64,000 bases of DNA from CABZJG01 sp902512685 (GCA_051201605.1 CP179201.1:930001-994000); one strand, 5' to 3'. Counted from the stretch's first letter, positions 25,713 through 35,738 are shown. Notes: generated by a model from the letters alone, not told the origin. Numbers and translations are program-made.

Positions 25713-27074
25713 ATGACCAAACACGACGTGACAAACGGAATGGTTCGCGCGGCCAGTCAGGCTGGCCCCTATGAAGGATACCTGCCGGGTTTCGGCAACG
25801 ATTTTGAAACCGAAGCTTTGCCGGGGGCCTTGCCCCAAGGCCAAAATAGTCCGCAAAAATGTAATTATGGGCTTTACGGTGAACAGCTTTCTGGCACGCC
25901 CTTTACGGCGCCTCAACACCAAAATGAACGCACTTGGTGTTATCGCATTCGTCCCTCTGTAAAGCATACAGGTCGATTTGAGCGCTTTGATTTGCCCTAT
26001 TGGAACTCTGCGCCTATGGTGGTTGAGGGCGTGACCTCTTTGGGGCAATGCCGATGGGACCCTCTGCCTTTGCCAAAAGAAAAGCTCACATGGCTCACTG
26101 GAATGCGCACAATGACCACGGCAGGCGATGTGAATACACAAGTTGGCATGGCCACCCATGTCTATCTGGTCAGCGCATCCATGGAGGACGAATATTTTTA
26201 TTCTGCTGATTCCGAATTACTGGTGGTGCCGCAACAAGGTCAGCTGCGCTTTGCAACCGAACTTGGCATAATCGACATAGGACCAGAAGAAATTGCAATT
26301 CTGCCGCGCGGACTGGTTTATAAAGTTGAAGTTCTGGATGGACCATGCCGCGGTTTTGTGTGTGAAAATTACGGGCAAAAATTTGAATTGCCAGGGCGAG
26401 GACCAATCGGGGCAAACTGCCTGGCCAATCGCCGGGATTTCAAAACACCTGTGGCGGCCTTTGAAGACAAAGAGGTGCCTTCATCGGTGGTAATTAAATG
26501 GTGCGGTCAATTCCACCGAACTAAAATAGGTCACAGCCCCTTGGATGTTGTGGCGTGGCATGGAAATTATGCGCCCTGCAAATATGATCTGAAAACCTAC
26601 TGCCCTGTCGGCGCTGTATTATTTGATCACCCGGACCCATCAATTTTCACTGTTTTGACAGCCCCTTCAGGTGTAGATGGTACAGCAAATATAGACTTTG
26701 TGCTCTTTCGTGAGCGTTGGATGGTGGCTGAAAATACTTTTCGCCCGCCATGGTATCACAAAAACATCATGTCCGAACTGATGGGCAATATTTATGGTCA
26801 ATACGATGCAAAACCGGAAGGGTTTGTTCCCGGGGGGATCAGCCTGCATAATATGATGGTACCGCACGGGCCAGATCGTGACGCATTTGAAGGCGCCTCG
26901 AATTCCAAATTAAAGCCCCATAAACTCGACCATACCATGTCTTTTATGTTTGAAACCCGTTTTCCACAGCACTTGACACAGTTTGCGGCGAAAGAGGCTT
27001 TAATCCAGGATACATATATTGACTGCTGGGCATCGATAGATAAGAAATTCGATGGAACGCCTGGATTGAAGTAA
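25713..27074 (+). CDS. hmgA: Homogentisate 1,2-dioxygenase
   Basis: This 453-residue protein of full family length opens with YLPGFGNDFETEALPGALP. It carries the Fe(II) site region SLHNMMVPHGPDRDAFEGAS (His and Glu ligands) followed by the distal His in LKPHKLDHTMSF. It opens the homogentisate ring to maleylacetoacetate in tyrosine/phenylalanine breakdown. It is the first gene of the plus-strand homogentisate operon, directly under the two palindromic operators. A GGAG ribosome binding site lies about 10 bases before the ATG. Confidence 0.97.
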   Translation: MTKHDVTNGMVRAASQAGPYEGYLPGFGNDFETEALPGALPQGQNSPQKCNYGLYGEQLSGTPFTAPQHQNERTWCYRIRPSVKHTGRFERFDLPYWNSAPMVVEGVTSLGQCRWDPLPLPKEKLTWLTGMRTMTTAGDVNTQVGMATHVYLVSASMEDEYFYSADSELLVVPQQGQLRFATELGIIDIGPEEIAILPRGLVYKVEVLDGPCRGFVCENYGQKFELPGRGPIGANCLANRRDFKTPVAAFEDKEVPSSVVIKWCGQFHRTKIGHSPLDVVAWHGNYAPCKYDLKTYCPVGAVLFDHPDPSIFTVLTAPSGVDGTANIDFVLFRERWMVAENTFRPPWYHKNIMSELMGNIYGQYDAKPEGFVPGGISLHNMMVPHGPDRDAFEGASNSKLKPHKLDHTMSFMFETRFPQHLTQFAAKEALIQDTYIDCWASIDKKFDGTPGLK

Positions 27075-27100
27075 CTGAATTGACGATAAGGACTACTTAA

Positions 27101-28360
27101 ATGCCATTAGAACAAAGCTGGGTCACGAGCGCAAATTCTGCAAACTGTGCCTTTCCATTAAACAATCTGCCTCTGGGATCGATGAAAACCGAAAACGGCG
27201 CAGCCTGTGCGGTGGCAATCGGTGATTTTGCGGTCAACCTTACGGCGGTAGAGGCCGCAGGTCTGATCAGCTTTTCCAAACCTCTTTGTGCGGATGGAAA
27301 CTGGGATCGCTTGATAGCCGAACCCTCGCAGACATGGGCAAGCTTTCGACGCACTTTAAAGTCTGCTTTGGCTTTGGGCAGCTCGGCCGAAGCCGGGTTG
27401 GACCCTTATCTTGTGAAATTGGCAGATATCACCCTCAATATGCCATTCACCGTTACGGAATACACCGATTTTTATGCCGGTCGCCATCACGCAACCAATG
27501 TCGGCACTATGTTTCGCGGCGCAGAAAACGCTCTGCCGCCAAACTGGCTTCATATTCCAATTGGCTACAATGGCCGCGCCTCTTCTGTGGTGGTATCCGG
27601 CACGGATGTGCGCCGCCCTTGGGGGCAGCTAAAAGGCCCAAACGATGATCTGCCCAAGTTTGCACCCTGTGCGCGGTTTGATTTTGAATTGGAAATGGGC
27701 GCAATAGTCGGAAGGCCCAGCACCGGGCCGGTTTCTGTAGCGAAAGCCGATGCCATGATTTTTGGCTATGTACTGCTCAATGATTGGTCGGCGCGCGATA
27801 TTCAGGCCTGGGAATATCAGCCCTTGGGGCCATTTCAGGCCAAGGCAACGGCGACGTCTATTTCGCCTTGGATCGTCATGAAAGAGGCCCTTGAGCCATG
27901 TCGAACTGAAACGCCTCTGCGTGAATTTGAGCTGCTGCCACATTTACGTGATTGCGGACCGATGCTTTATGACATCGACCTTGAAGTAAGCCTTACGCCG
28001 CAGGGTCAAAAGGCGAGCACTTTGGCGCGCACAAATTATCGTGAAATGTATTATTCCTCTGCCCAGCAACTGGCGCACCATACGACCAGCGGCTGTTCAA
28101 TGCGAAGTGGTGATCTGCTCGGCTCGGGAACAATTTCAGGACCTGAAAAGCATCAGCGGGGCAGCCTACTTGAACTGAGTTGGGGCGGAAAAGAGCCCAT
28201 GGAACTCGCCGAGGGACAGAGCCGTTCATTTTTGCAAGATGGTGATAAACTGACGCTGTCCGGCCATGCGCAGGGCGAGGGGTATTTAATCGGGTTTGGA
28301 GAGTGCTCGGGTGTGGTTTTGCCCGCGCTTTCAGACCCCTTTGGGGGAGAGAAAGAATGA
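27101..28360 (+). CDS. fahA: Fumarylacetoacetase
   Basis: This 419-residue protein has the N-terminal SH3-like domain and the catalytic domain of fumarylacetoacetase. It contains TEYTDFYAGRHHATNVG (metal Asp and catalytic His), FELEMGAIVG (metal Glu pair) and LLNDWSARDIQAWEYQPLGP. It splits fumarylacetoacetate to fumarate and acetoacetate, the last step of the homogentisate pathway. It follows hmgA by 26 bases and overlaps the next gene by four bases. Confidence 0.97.
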   Translation: MPLEQSWVTSANSANCAFPLNNLPLGSMKTENGAACAVAIGDFAVNLTAVEAAGLISFSKPLCADGNWDRLIAEPSQTWASFRRTLKSALALGSSAEAGLDPYLVKLADITLNMPFTVTEYTDFYAGRHHATNVGTMFRGAENALPPNWLHIPIGYNGRASSVVVSGTDVRRPWGQLKGPNDDLPKFAPCARFDFELEMGAIVGRPSTGPVSVAKADAMIFGYVLLNDWSARDIQAWEYQPLGPFQAKATATSISPWIVMKEALEPCRTETPLREFELLPHLRDCGPMLYDIDLEVSLTPQGQKASTLARTNYREMYYSSAQQLAHHTTSGCSMRSGDLLGSGTISGPEKHQRGSLLELSWGGKEPMELAEGQSRSFLQDGDKLTLSGHAQGEGYLIGFGECSGVVLPALSDPFGGEKE

Positions 28361-29307
28361 GCAAGGCTTTTGCATCAGCCGGCGATCTTGAAGAAAAACA
28401 GATCAGCTTTACAGAAGTGGGCGAAGGGCTGTATGCGTTCACCGCTGAAGGCGATCCAAACTCGGGCGTTATCATCGGCGACGACAGCGTCATGATTGTC
28501 GAAGCCCAGGCAACTCCGCGTTTGGCCCAAAAAGTTATCGATTGCGTGCGATCAGTGACTGACAAGCCGATAAGCCATCTTGTCCTGACCCATTACCATG
28601 CGGTGCGTGTGCTTGGTGCATCCGCCTACGGCGCTGGGCAGATCATCATGTCCGAAAAGGCACGGGCCATGGTCGCTGAACGTGGGCAAGAAGATTGGGA
28701 CAGCGAATTCCAACGCTTTCCGCGGTTGTTTCAGGGCCATGAAAGCATTCCGGGCCTGACCTGGCCCACAACGACCTTTAACGGCCGAATGAGTGTATAT
28801 CTAGGAAAGCGGCGCGTTGATATCCTGCAGTTGGGTCGGGCGCATACGGCAGGGGATGCTGTGATTTACGTGCCAGATCAAAACGTCATGTTCACTGGTG
28901 ACATCGTTGAATACCGCTCGGCCTGCTATTGCGGCGACGGGCATTTTAACGACTGGCCAGACACGCTTGAAAACATCCGCAGGTGGAACGTCGATGCCAT
29001 TGCGCCTGGGCGCGGGGATGCTTTGGTTGGAAAGAAAATGGTAAATGCCGCGCTTGATGCGACCCGTGACTTTGTTTTGTCCACCTATCGTCCGGCGGCC
29101 CGCGTTGCTTTGCGGGGGGGCAGTCTGAAAGAGGCATGGGACGCGGTGCGCGCGGAATGTGATCCTAAGTTTGGCGATTACGCAATTTATGAACATTGCC
29201 TGCCGTTCAATGTGGCGCGCGCCTATGACGAGGCATTGGATATTGAAACGCCGCGTATTTGGACCGCACAGCGTGATCTGGATATGTGGGCAGCTTTGCA
29301 GGGTTAG
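28357..29307 (+). CDS. MBL-fold hydrolase-like protein with incomplete metal site
   Basis: The start is the ATG at 28357 overlapping the fahA stop (ATGA); an upstream in-frame alternative at 28303 would lie inside fahA. The 316-residue protein has the metallo-beta-lactamase fold. The usual HxHxDH motif reads HYHAVR, so the Asp and third His are missing. The later AHTAGDAVIY His and FTGDIVEY Asp are present. One metal site is thus probably altered. Similar proteins are often encoded beside hmgA/fahA with a flavin monooxygenase and DUF2783, suggesting an accessory role in homogentisate-related metabolism; the reaction is not known. Confidence 0.87.
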   Translation: MSKAFASAGDLEEKQISFTEVGEGLYAFTAEGDPNSGVIIGDDSVMIVEAQATPRLAQKVIDCVRSVTDKPISHLVLTHYHAVRVLGASAYGAGQIIMSEKARAMVAERGQEDWDSEFQRFPRLFQGHESIPGLTWPTTTFNGRMSVYLGKRRVDILQLGRAHTAGDAVIYVPDQNVMFTGDIVEYRSACYCGDGHFNDWPDTLENIRRWNVDAIAPGRGDALVGKKMVNAALDATRDFVLSTYRPAARVALRGGSLKEAWDAVRAECDPKFGDYAIYEHCLPFNVARAYDEALDIETPRIWTAQRDLDMWAALQG

Positions 29308-29327
29308 TTTTATGAGGAAACCGACCA

Positions 29328-30881
29328 ATGGCATTTGACTATAAATCCTTTGACTATGTGAGCCCGCCCGGCCTTCACAGTGCAGAACCCCGCCATCCTG
29401 TGGTCATTGTAGGTGCCGGGCCGATTGGGCTTGCCGCTGCGCTTGAATTGGCCAACCACGGGGTGCCAAGCGTTGTGCTGGACGACAACAATGTGGTGTC
29501 TGTGGGCAGCCGTGCAATTTGTTGGTCGAAAAGGTCGTTAGAGATCCTTGACCGGATCGGCATTGGAGAGGCCTGTGTTGCCAAAGGGGTCACCTGGAAA
29601 GTTGGCCGCACACATCACAGAGCACAAGAGATTTTCAATTTCGACCTGCTGCCCGAGGCGGGTCATAAAATGCCTGCCTTCATAAATCTTCAGCAGTATC
29701 ACGTTGAACAAATGTTGGTTGAGCGGTGCATTGAAAGCCCGTTTGTGGAATTGCGATTTAAAAATAAAGTGGTGGCTATAGAGCAGTGCGACACCGAAGC
29801 AACGATCACCATAGAAACCCCCGAGGGCTCGTATAGCCTGTCTGCTGAATATCTTCTTGCGTGCGATGGCGCTCGCAGCCCGCTTCGGGCGATGATGGCG
29901 CTTGATTTCGAAGGCGAGTTGTTCGAAGAGCGCTTTTTAATTGCGGATATCGAGATGGAAGGCGAGTTTCCTTCTGAGCGATGGTTTTGGTTTGAGCCGG
30001 ATTTTCACAACGGTCAATCCGCTTTGCTCCACAAACAGCCGGACAATATTTATCGCATTGATCTGCAATTGGGTTGGGATGCTGATCCTGAAAAGGAATC
30101 CCATCCAAAAAGGATTATTCCGCGCATCGAAAAGGTTATTGGTCATAGTGACTTTAAACTGGACTGGACCTCCATCTATACTTTTCAATGCCGCCGCCTG
30201 TCTCGTTTTGTGCATGATCGCGTGATTTTTGTCGGGGACAGCGCACATATTGTCTCGCCGTTTGGGGCGCGGGGGGGCAATGGAGGCCTTCAGGATGTAG
30301 ATGCCCTTGGCTGGCGTTTGACAGCTGTGCTTAAAGGGCGCGCACCAACCACAGTTTTAGAGCAATACAATGCCGAGCGTACTTTTGGCGCAGATGAAAA
30401 CCTTATGAACTCAAGTCGGGCAACGCGGTTTATGTCGCCAAGTGCGGGGGCAGAGCGCTGGTTTCGTGATGCAACGCTGGCTTTGGCGTCGCATGCCGAC
30501 TTTGCCCGCCCAATGGTTAATTCAGGGCGGCTTTCTGTTCCCTGCGTCTATCCCCTGATGGCCCCGGATGTATCCTCCATGCCGCCCCATACCCGCCCAG
30601 GCGCTGCCGCTATTGATGCCCCTTTGAAAGATGGCTGGCTGCTCAACCGGCTTGGTGGGCAGATGCTCGTTCTTGTCATCGGCTGTAAAGCGCCCGAGGG
30701 GATCACACTCCCCGTTCTGACGCTTGAGCCGACGCCAGAGATTTCTGCGCGTTATCTCGGAGATGCCGCTTACGGCATCTATCTTGTTCGCCCGGATCAG
30801 GTAATCGCAGCGCGGTGGCAGGATATTGAGGCGCAAGCAATCCAAGAGCAGGCAAATGCCATTTGGGAGGGCCGGGCATGA
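29328..30881 (+). CDS. FAD-dependent aromatic monooxygenase
   Basis: This 517-residue class A flavin monooxygenase of the PheA/TfdB/MhpA type has VGAGPIGLAAALELANHG near residues 28-45. It also has the CDGARSPLR DG motif and FVGDSAHIVSPFGARGGNGG. The C-terminal thioredoxin-like domain (about 430-510) is complete. Its place in the homogentisate operon, before a DUF2783 gene, suggests hydroxylation of a phenolic acid feeding homogentisate, such as a hydroxyphenylacetate. The actual substrate is not determined. Confidence 0.9.
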   Translation: MAFDYKSFDYVSPPGLHSAEPRHPVVIVGAGPIGLAAALELANHGVPSVVLDDNNVVSVGSRAICWSKRSLEILDRIGIGEACVAKGVTWKVGRTHHRAQEIFNFDLLPEAGHKMPAFINLQQYHVEQMLVERCIESPFVELRFKNKVVAIEQCDTEATITIETPEGSYSLSAEYLLACDGARSPLRAMMALDFEGELFEERFLIADIEMEGEFPSERWFWFEPDFHNGQSALLHKQPDNIYRIDLQLGWDADPEKESHPKRIIPRIEKVIGHSDFKLDWTSIYTFQCRRLSRFVHDRVIFVGDSAHIVSPFGARGGNGGLQDVDALGWRLTAVLKGRAPTTVLEQYNAERTFGADENLMNSSRATRFMSPSAGAERWFRDATLALASHADFARPMVNSGRLSVPCVYPLMAPDVSSMPPHTRPGAAAIDAPLKDGWLLNRLGGQMLVLVIGCKAPEGITLPVLTLEPTPEISARYLGDAAYGIYLVRPDQVIAARWQDIEAQAIQEQANAIWEGRA

Positions 30882-31069
30882 CATTGACGCTGAGCAAAAA
30901 TATCGATGACCAAGACGCTGCATATGCAGCGCTCATTGGTGCACACCAGGGTTTAAGCGAAGCGCAAAGCATTGCCCTTAATGCCCGTCTCTTACTTATC
31001 TTGTGCAATCAGATCGGCGATATGGACATCATCAAGCAAGCTATTCAGCTTGCCAGCAAAGACAATTGA
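30878..31069 (+). CDS. DUF2783 small protein
   Basis: This 63-residue protein starts at the ATG at 30878, overlapping the monooxygenase stop by four bases. It is acidic and helical, with ALIGAHQGLSEAQSIALNAR matching my recollection of the DUF2783 family, members of which are typically encoded directly after this type of flavin monooxygenase. No membrane segment or cofactor motif is present. It may be a small partner of the monooxygenase; this is inferred from coupling only. Confidence 0.85.
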   Translation: MTLTLSKNIDDQDAAYAALIGAHQGLSEAQSIALNARLLLILCNQIGDMDIIKQAIQLASKDN

Positions 31070-31135
31070 CCGCCGAGATTTGGGAAAGTTAAAAGGGGGT
31101 CGCTTTTGCAAACAGACCGTTGTCTGAAAACCTTT

Positions 31136-31972
31136 TTAGGGGCTGCCATATTCGGACATCAGCCCCGGCCGCACGCCAAGCCCCATTGAGGCATCAATCA
31201 CCGCGCCATGAAGCACACGCGCAGCTGGGCCTGCCAGAAAATGCACAATGCCAGCAATCTCTTCTGGCTCGATCAATCGGCCTTTGGGCAAGTGTTGAAA
31301 AAAGTCATTTTGTTCATCAGGGCTCATCTTTGACAAGGTGCTAGCGTGGAACATTGGCGTGTTGGTGGCGCCCGGACAAATGGCAAAAATATCGACATTC
31401 AAATGCACCGCTTCAGCTGCCAACTGTTGGGTCATAAACGCAACCGCAGATTTGCTCATGCCGTCTGAAAGGCGAAACCCCGGGAAGGTCGCGATGCCGC
31501 CGCCCACCGAGCTGATATTGATCAGCTTTTTATCTGGGGCATCTGGAAGCGCCAAAAACTTCTGACTTATTTTCAGCGTGCCATCCGCGTTTATTTCCAA
31601 CATGCGGCTGTCTTGAGTTTCTGCGTCGCTGGCCCATTTTGCAACCGTCGCAGAGCCTACCGCGGCATTATTAACCAATATATCAATGCGGCCATGTGAT
31701 GTCACAACTGCTTCGATGCATCGGTGAATTGACGCTGATTTAGATAAATCCAAAGGTTGGACAGTTACCCTCTGCAACCCATCGAAATCGCCAAGCGCTT
31801 TATTCGGGTCTTCGACGCCCTCGACACATGTTGTAATGACAGTCGCCCCATAGGCTGTAAGCCGTTCGACGCAGGCTCGGCCAATACCGCTTGTGCCGCC
31901 GGTCACAAGCGCGATGCGTTTGGTTAAATCATATGGGGCAAGCAGTTCGGGCGCGTTCAGCATGTCATTCAT
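31136..31972 (-). CDS. SDR-family protein lacking the catalytic Tyr
   Basis: This 278-residue SDR has the cofactor motif TGGTSGIGRAC near residue 25. The catalytic Ser is present (ISSVGGG), but the YxxxK element reads DGMSK, so the Tyr position is Asp while the Lys is kept. Either the alignment shifts locally or the enzyme is catalytically unusual. The tail (EEIAGIVHFLAGPAARVLHG, VIDASMG) is otherwise normal. It is convergent with the homogentisate operon and not obviously part of it. Confidence 0.87.
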   Translation of the reverse strand: MNDMLNAPELLAPYDLTKRIALVTGGTSGIGRACVERLTAYGATVITTCVEGVEDPNKALGDFDGLQRVTVQPLDLSKSASIHRCIEAVVTSHGRIDILVNNAAVGSATVAKWASDAETQDSRMLEINADGTLKISQKFLALPDAPDKKLINISSVGGGIATFPGFRLSDGMSKSAVAFMTQQLAAEAVHLNVDIFAICPGATNTPMFHASTLSKMSPDEQNDFFQHLPKGRLIEPEEIAGIVHFLAGPAARVLHGAVIDASMGLGVRPGLMSEYGSP

Positions 31973-32115
31973 CCTTCAGACTTTTATCAAAGTGAAAATA
32001 CACACCTGCATGTGGTTCGCCATATATTGTCCAAAATTCATATGCGATGAAAGAGCTATTTTTTATTCAGTTTTCACAATTGAGTTCACTTCAAAAACTG
32101 ATTTAGTTTTGGCGC

Positions 32116-33087
32116 CTAGGCCATTGCCTTTATGAACCGGGCAACAGCGATACGTTCGCTAAAGACCCGATTGGGGAAGCTTTCAAAAAACCCGTTGTGT
32201 CCGCCGTAGCTTGTAAAAACTCTTTCAAATTGCGGCCCGTCATCAAGGGCACGGGCCGAATTGACAGAAACAATTGGATCATCTTTGGCTGTTAGCAGGG
32301 TCACAGGAACGTTGGTTTGGGCGAAATCACCCTTTCTAATCTTATAGGCTGAAAAGTACATTTCAGCTGATGAAAATTCGCTCCAGCGAAGGACTGAAAG
32401 TTCCGTCAGATCATGAAGGGTTTTTTGGTGCAGTAAATCGTTTGCCGACATGTATTCTGGAAACTGGGCCTGCTTCTGGCGATACAGCCTGTCGAATTTG
32501 CGCAAGAAATACCTGCGGATTAAAGGGGATTTATCGATTAAAGTGCATGTTTCTTCAGGTTCAATAACGGGGCTTACAGCGACCACATGACAGACCTGAG
32601 GGATTGGCTTTTTCGCTAAGTCCCTTGCGACCCTAAGAGTGCAGTTGCCGCCCATTGAAAAGCCTATCAAACCAACAGGCATCAAAGGATCAAGATCACA
32701 AATCTGCTGAACCGAACCATGCAAGAATGAATTTCGCGTGATGGGAACCATTTCTTTGTTCAAAAGCGCTGCATCCCCGTGATCGGGCAAAGTAACCCGT
32801 GCGGTGGAAAACCCATTATCGAAAAGTGTTTTCGCAGTTGATAAAACATAGGTCGATTGCGGTCGGCCCATCCAGCCATGAAACAGCACAATCATGCCTT
32901 TGGGTTGCGGGTGTCTGTTGATATAACCACTTGTTCTCAGCCCACCACCGGTTTCAAAAACGAACTTTTCAGATTGTGCATCAAAGCCGCGGCAGGCTAA
33001 ATACCGCAGCTTGCTGCTGGCCAGTGCTGTTTGAACATTGGCAGAGCGCAACCACAGTGGAGGCATAAAATCGGTTGGATCGTTCAT
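32116..33087 (-). CDS. YheT-type alpha/beta hydrolase
   Basis: The start was placed at the ATG at 33087, with TTTAGG upstream, rather than the GTG 18 bases earlier. The 323-residue protein has the alpha/beta-hydrolase fold: LFHGWMGRPQSTY (oxyanion region), nucleophile GFSMGGN, the acid in TAKDDPIV and the His in YGGHNGF. The family name comes from E. coli YheT; its physiological ester substrate is unknown. No neighbour suggests a pathway. Confidence 0.88.
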   Translation of the reverse strand: MNDPTDFMPPLWLRSANVQTALASSKLRYLACRGFDAQSEKFVFETGGGLRTSGYINRHPQPKGMIVLFHGWMGRPQSTYVLSTAKTLFDNGFSTARVTLPDHGDAALLNKEMVPITRNSFLHGSVQQICDLDPLMPVGLIGFSMGGNCTLRVARDLAKKPIPQVCHVVAVSPVIEPEETCTLIDKSPLIRRYFLRKFDRLYRQKQAQFPEYMSANDLLHQKTLHDLTELSVLRWSEFSSAEMYFSAYKIRKGDFAQTNVPVTLLTAKDDPIVSVNSARALDDGPQFERVFTSYGGHNGFFESFPNRVFSERIAVARFIKAMA

Positions 33088-33445
33088 GTTATTACCTAAA
33101 TTCACAAAGGCTTTCGACGGCGCATTTCTGGTGCTTGCAGTTCCAGCTTACTTTGCCATCAAAGTTCAAATTCTTTCGCAATTAAACCACCCTTCAGTTG
33201 GTAATGCTGAACGTTTAGAAATCCAATAGGTAATCTGTTTTGATCAGTATCTCAATGACATCAGATTTCCAATCCTAGCCTACTATGTATTTTCCCGCCT
33301 TATTACGGTGAAGAAATTGGGAAAGGTGCGCCGGTTTATCTCCAGACCCTTTTTCCCCGGTTAAAACCTAATTCTGTTGATCCTAAAATAGAGATCAATG
33401 TTTGGGCGATATATTTGCTACTTAATGACCTGCATAGATAATATG
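33088..33445. other. Intergenic stretch, nothing recognised
   Basis: About 358 AT-rich bases lie between two minus-strand genes. No open frame with a ribosome binding site, RNA gene or clear hairpin terminator was found. Confidence 0.4.
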
Positions 33446-34399
33446 TTAATTTTCTGAGCCTTTGTGTTGTTCATAAGAGGCCCCAAGTTCACTGCGCAAA
33501 AAATCGCCAAAGTTCACAGCTTTAAATTTGGGCTCTCCTGTCCCTTTTAGCGGGGCCACGTCAAGATTGACGTTTGGGTCATAAAAAAATGGGCAAGAGT
33601 ACCTTTCGCGGCCCGAGCGATTAATAACCCGATGAGGGGTCGAGCGCAAAAGCCCGTTTGTCATCCGGTGAAGCATGTCACCGACATTCACCACAAAACT
33701 GTTTTCCAGTTTTGGCACGTCCAACCAGCGACCATCGGGCGATTGGACCTGCAATCCACCAATATCATCTTGGACCAGAATAGTGAGGCACCCGAAATCC
33801 GTATGCGGAGCTGAACCGTATAAATCCACCGGGCTTCCCTTGGGCAGGGGCGGATAATGCAACAGGCGTAACCAAGTGGTTGGTTTGACGAATTTTTCCA
33901 TCACGGACAGATCTTGTACGCCTGCAGACACCAGCGCGACGCGCATTAACTTTTGGGCAAGGCGCTCGAGTTCTGCGTTGAATTTCTCTAAAACAGGGCG
34001 AAAACCGTCAAGTTCCGGCCACTGGTTAGGACCTGAAAGATAAACGCCAGCCGTTTCGTCACGGTCTTCGCGCATCATCATAAAACTTGCTGATTGATTG
34101 GGCTTTTTAACCTCTGCGAGCTGGGAATTCACATCAGTAGACGTATTGATCGCGATATAACCGCGATGTTTGCGGTCGAGCGCAATTTTCATCTTTTCTT
34201 CTAAAGGCATGGCATGAAACCTGCGCGATGCATCAAAAACACTTTCTACCAGCGCCGGTTCTATTCCGTGATTGACGATATAGCCAAACCCCAAATGATG
34301 ATAAGCCTCATAAAAAGAAGAATAGAGTGCAGAGGATGGGCTTTGTCCGGCAAGGGAGCCAACATCTATAACGGGAATGGACGTGTTTTCACTGTTCAT
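33446..34399 (-). CDS. 2-oxoglutarate/Fe(II)-dependent oxygenase (isopenicillin N synthase-like)
   Basis: This 317-residue protein of the IPNS/2OG dioxygenase family opens with IPVIDVGSLAG. The core contains the Fe ligands HTDFG (His-x-Asp) and the distal His in STPHRVINR, plus the 2-oxoacid-binding RYSCPFFYDPN (Arg-x-Ser). It would hydroxylate or desaturate a small molecule with 2-oxoglutarate as co-substrate. It is divergent from the EamA transporter gene, with a 268-base gap. The substrate is unknown. Confidence 0.92.
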   Translation of the reverse strand: MNSENTSIPVIDVGSLAGQSPSSALYSSFYEAYHHLGFGYIVNHGIEPALVESVFDASRRFHAMPLEEKMKIALDRKHRGYIAINTSTDVNSQLAEVKKPNQSASFMMMREDRDETAGVYLSGPNQWPELDGFRPVLEKFNAELERLAQKLMRVALVSAGVQDLSVMEKFVKPTTWLRLLHYPPLPKGSPVDLYGSAPHTDFGCLTILVQDDIGGLQVQSPDGRWLDVPKLENSFVVNVGDMLHRMTNGLLRSTPHRVINRSGRERYSCPFFYDPNVNLDVAPLKGTGEPKFKAVNFGDFLRSELGASYEQHKGSEN

Positions 34400-34667
34400 A
34401 AAGCATCTCTTTGATCGGTCTCTGCCACAAGCCCAAGTATACGCTCTATCTTTGCAATGAATAGGTGTTTTAAGTTAGGCTATTTTAACCTGCATTTTGA
34501 GCTAGGGCGACGATATTCCTGTTCACCAGACAAAAGGATCGGTCTGCAGCGCAAAAATTTTCAGCAAATGAACTGGGGAAATTGCGACATAGAGGTCGTA
34601 GATAGCGGGTTTGGTGACCCTATTATTTTGTAATTGGTATTAAAATCCGTCTTTTCGGTGAGCCAAC

Positions 34668-35594
34668 ATGCAGAATGTTCCAAATCAGTCAGACCACCTT
34701 AGAGTGCATTATAAAGGCTTGCTTTTTGTCTTTATGGCCGGAGTTTTGTGGTCAACTGTAGGATTGGGTATTCGCCTTATACAAGAGGCCAGTGTTTGGC
34801 AAATCTTGTTCTATCGATCGATAAGCCTAAGCATTTTTTTGTTTTTTGTAATATTCATCCGATCCAGGGAAAACCCGCTTAAATTGGTTGTACGTGCAGG
34901 CGCACCAGCAGTGGTCGCCGGGCTTTCACTGATGGCTGCATATTCAGGAGGAATTTACGCCATCCAATCTACTTCGGTGGCCAATGCCATGCTGCTTTTT
35001 GCTTCGGCACCTTTTTTTGCTGCCGTATTGGGCAGTTATGTTTTGAAAGAGCGCGTGTCAGCAGTAACTTGGGTTTCAATCGGTATCGCCCTATTTGGCA
35101 TTACTGTGATGGTATCCGATCTGACAGGAGGCCCTGAATGGTCAGGTAGTCTAGCAGCTTTAGGGTCTGCAATTGGGTTTTCTATTTTCACCGTTTCGCT
35201 GCGATGGGGTAAATCAAATGACATGTTGCCGGCCGTCTTCTTGTCAGGATTATTTTCCATCATAATTACAGCAACAATATGTATTAATCTCGCTCTTCCG
35301 CTAGTGCTGAGCGTAAACGATATCAGCATCTCTTTTGGGATGGGGGTTTTTCAAGTGGGCGCGGGTCTTGTCTTTTACACACTTGGCTCAAAAACTCTAC
35401 CAGCTGCTGAACTGACGCTTTTATCTCTTGCGGAAGTATTGTTGGGGCCCTTTTGGGTGTGGTTGTTTTTGGGTGAGATGGCTTCAAGCGCAACAGCACT
35501 TGGGGGTGCTATACTTTTATTCGCTATAGTTGGAAATGCTGTCTACGGGACCCGAAAGAAAAGAGAAAAACCACGTGCAAGAATAAGTTTGTAG
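34668..35594 (+). CDS. EamA/DMT-family transporter
   Basis: This 308-residue membrane protein has about ten hydrophobic segments in two EamA repeats. It opens with GLLFVFMAGVLWSTVGLGIR, and the second repeat ends with LAEVLLGPFWVWLFLGE. It probably exports or imports a metabolite. It is related in pattern to the second EamA protein encoded at 54175-55077. The short positive tail RKKREKPRARISL is cytoplasmic. Confidence 0.92.
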   Translation: MQNVPNQSDHLRVHYKGLLFVFMAGVLWSTVGLGIRLIQEASVWQILFYRSISLSIFLFFVIFIRSRENPLKLVVRAGAPAVVAGLSLMAAYSGGIYAIQSTSVANAMLLFASAPFFAAVLGSYVLKERVSAVTWVSIGIALFGITVMVSDLTGGPEWSGSLAALGSAIGFSIFTVSLRWGKSNDMLPAVFLSGLFSIIITATICINLALPLVLSVNDISISFGMGVFQVGAGLVFYTLGSKTLPAAELTLLSLAEVLLGPFWVWLFLGEMASSATALGGAILLFAIVGNAVYGTRKKREKPRARISL

Positions 35595-35738
35595 TTATCT
35601 AAACCCCTCTTGGTTGCTTATAATCTCTGCCAGAAAGAAATTGAAAGATAACTTGGGGCTTGACAGTCACAAGCGGGGGTTTCTATCACTTCTTGGTGCA
35701 TGGGATCGACTTCGATTTATTAATTAGGATATTTACGC

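Noticed and set aside
27993..28565. 190-codon minus-strand open frame
   Set aside because: It is a shadow of fahA and the MBL-fold gene, with no motifs.
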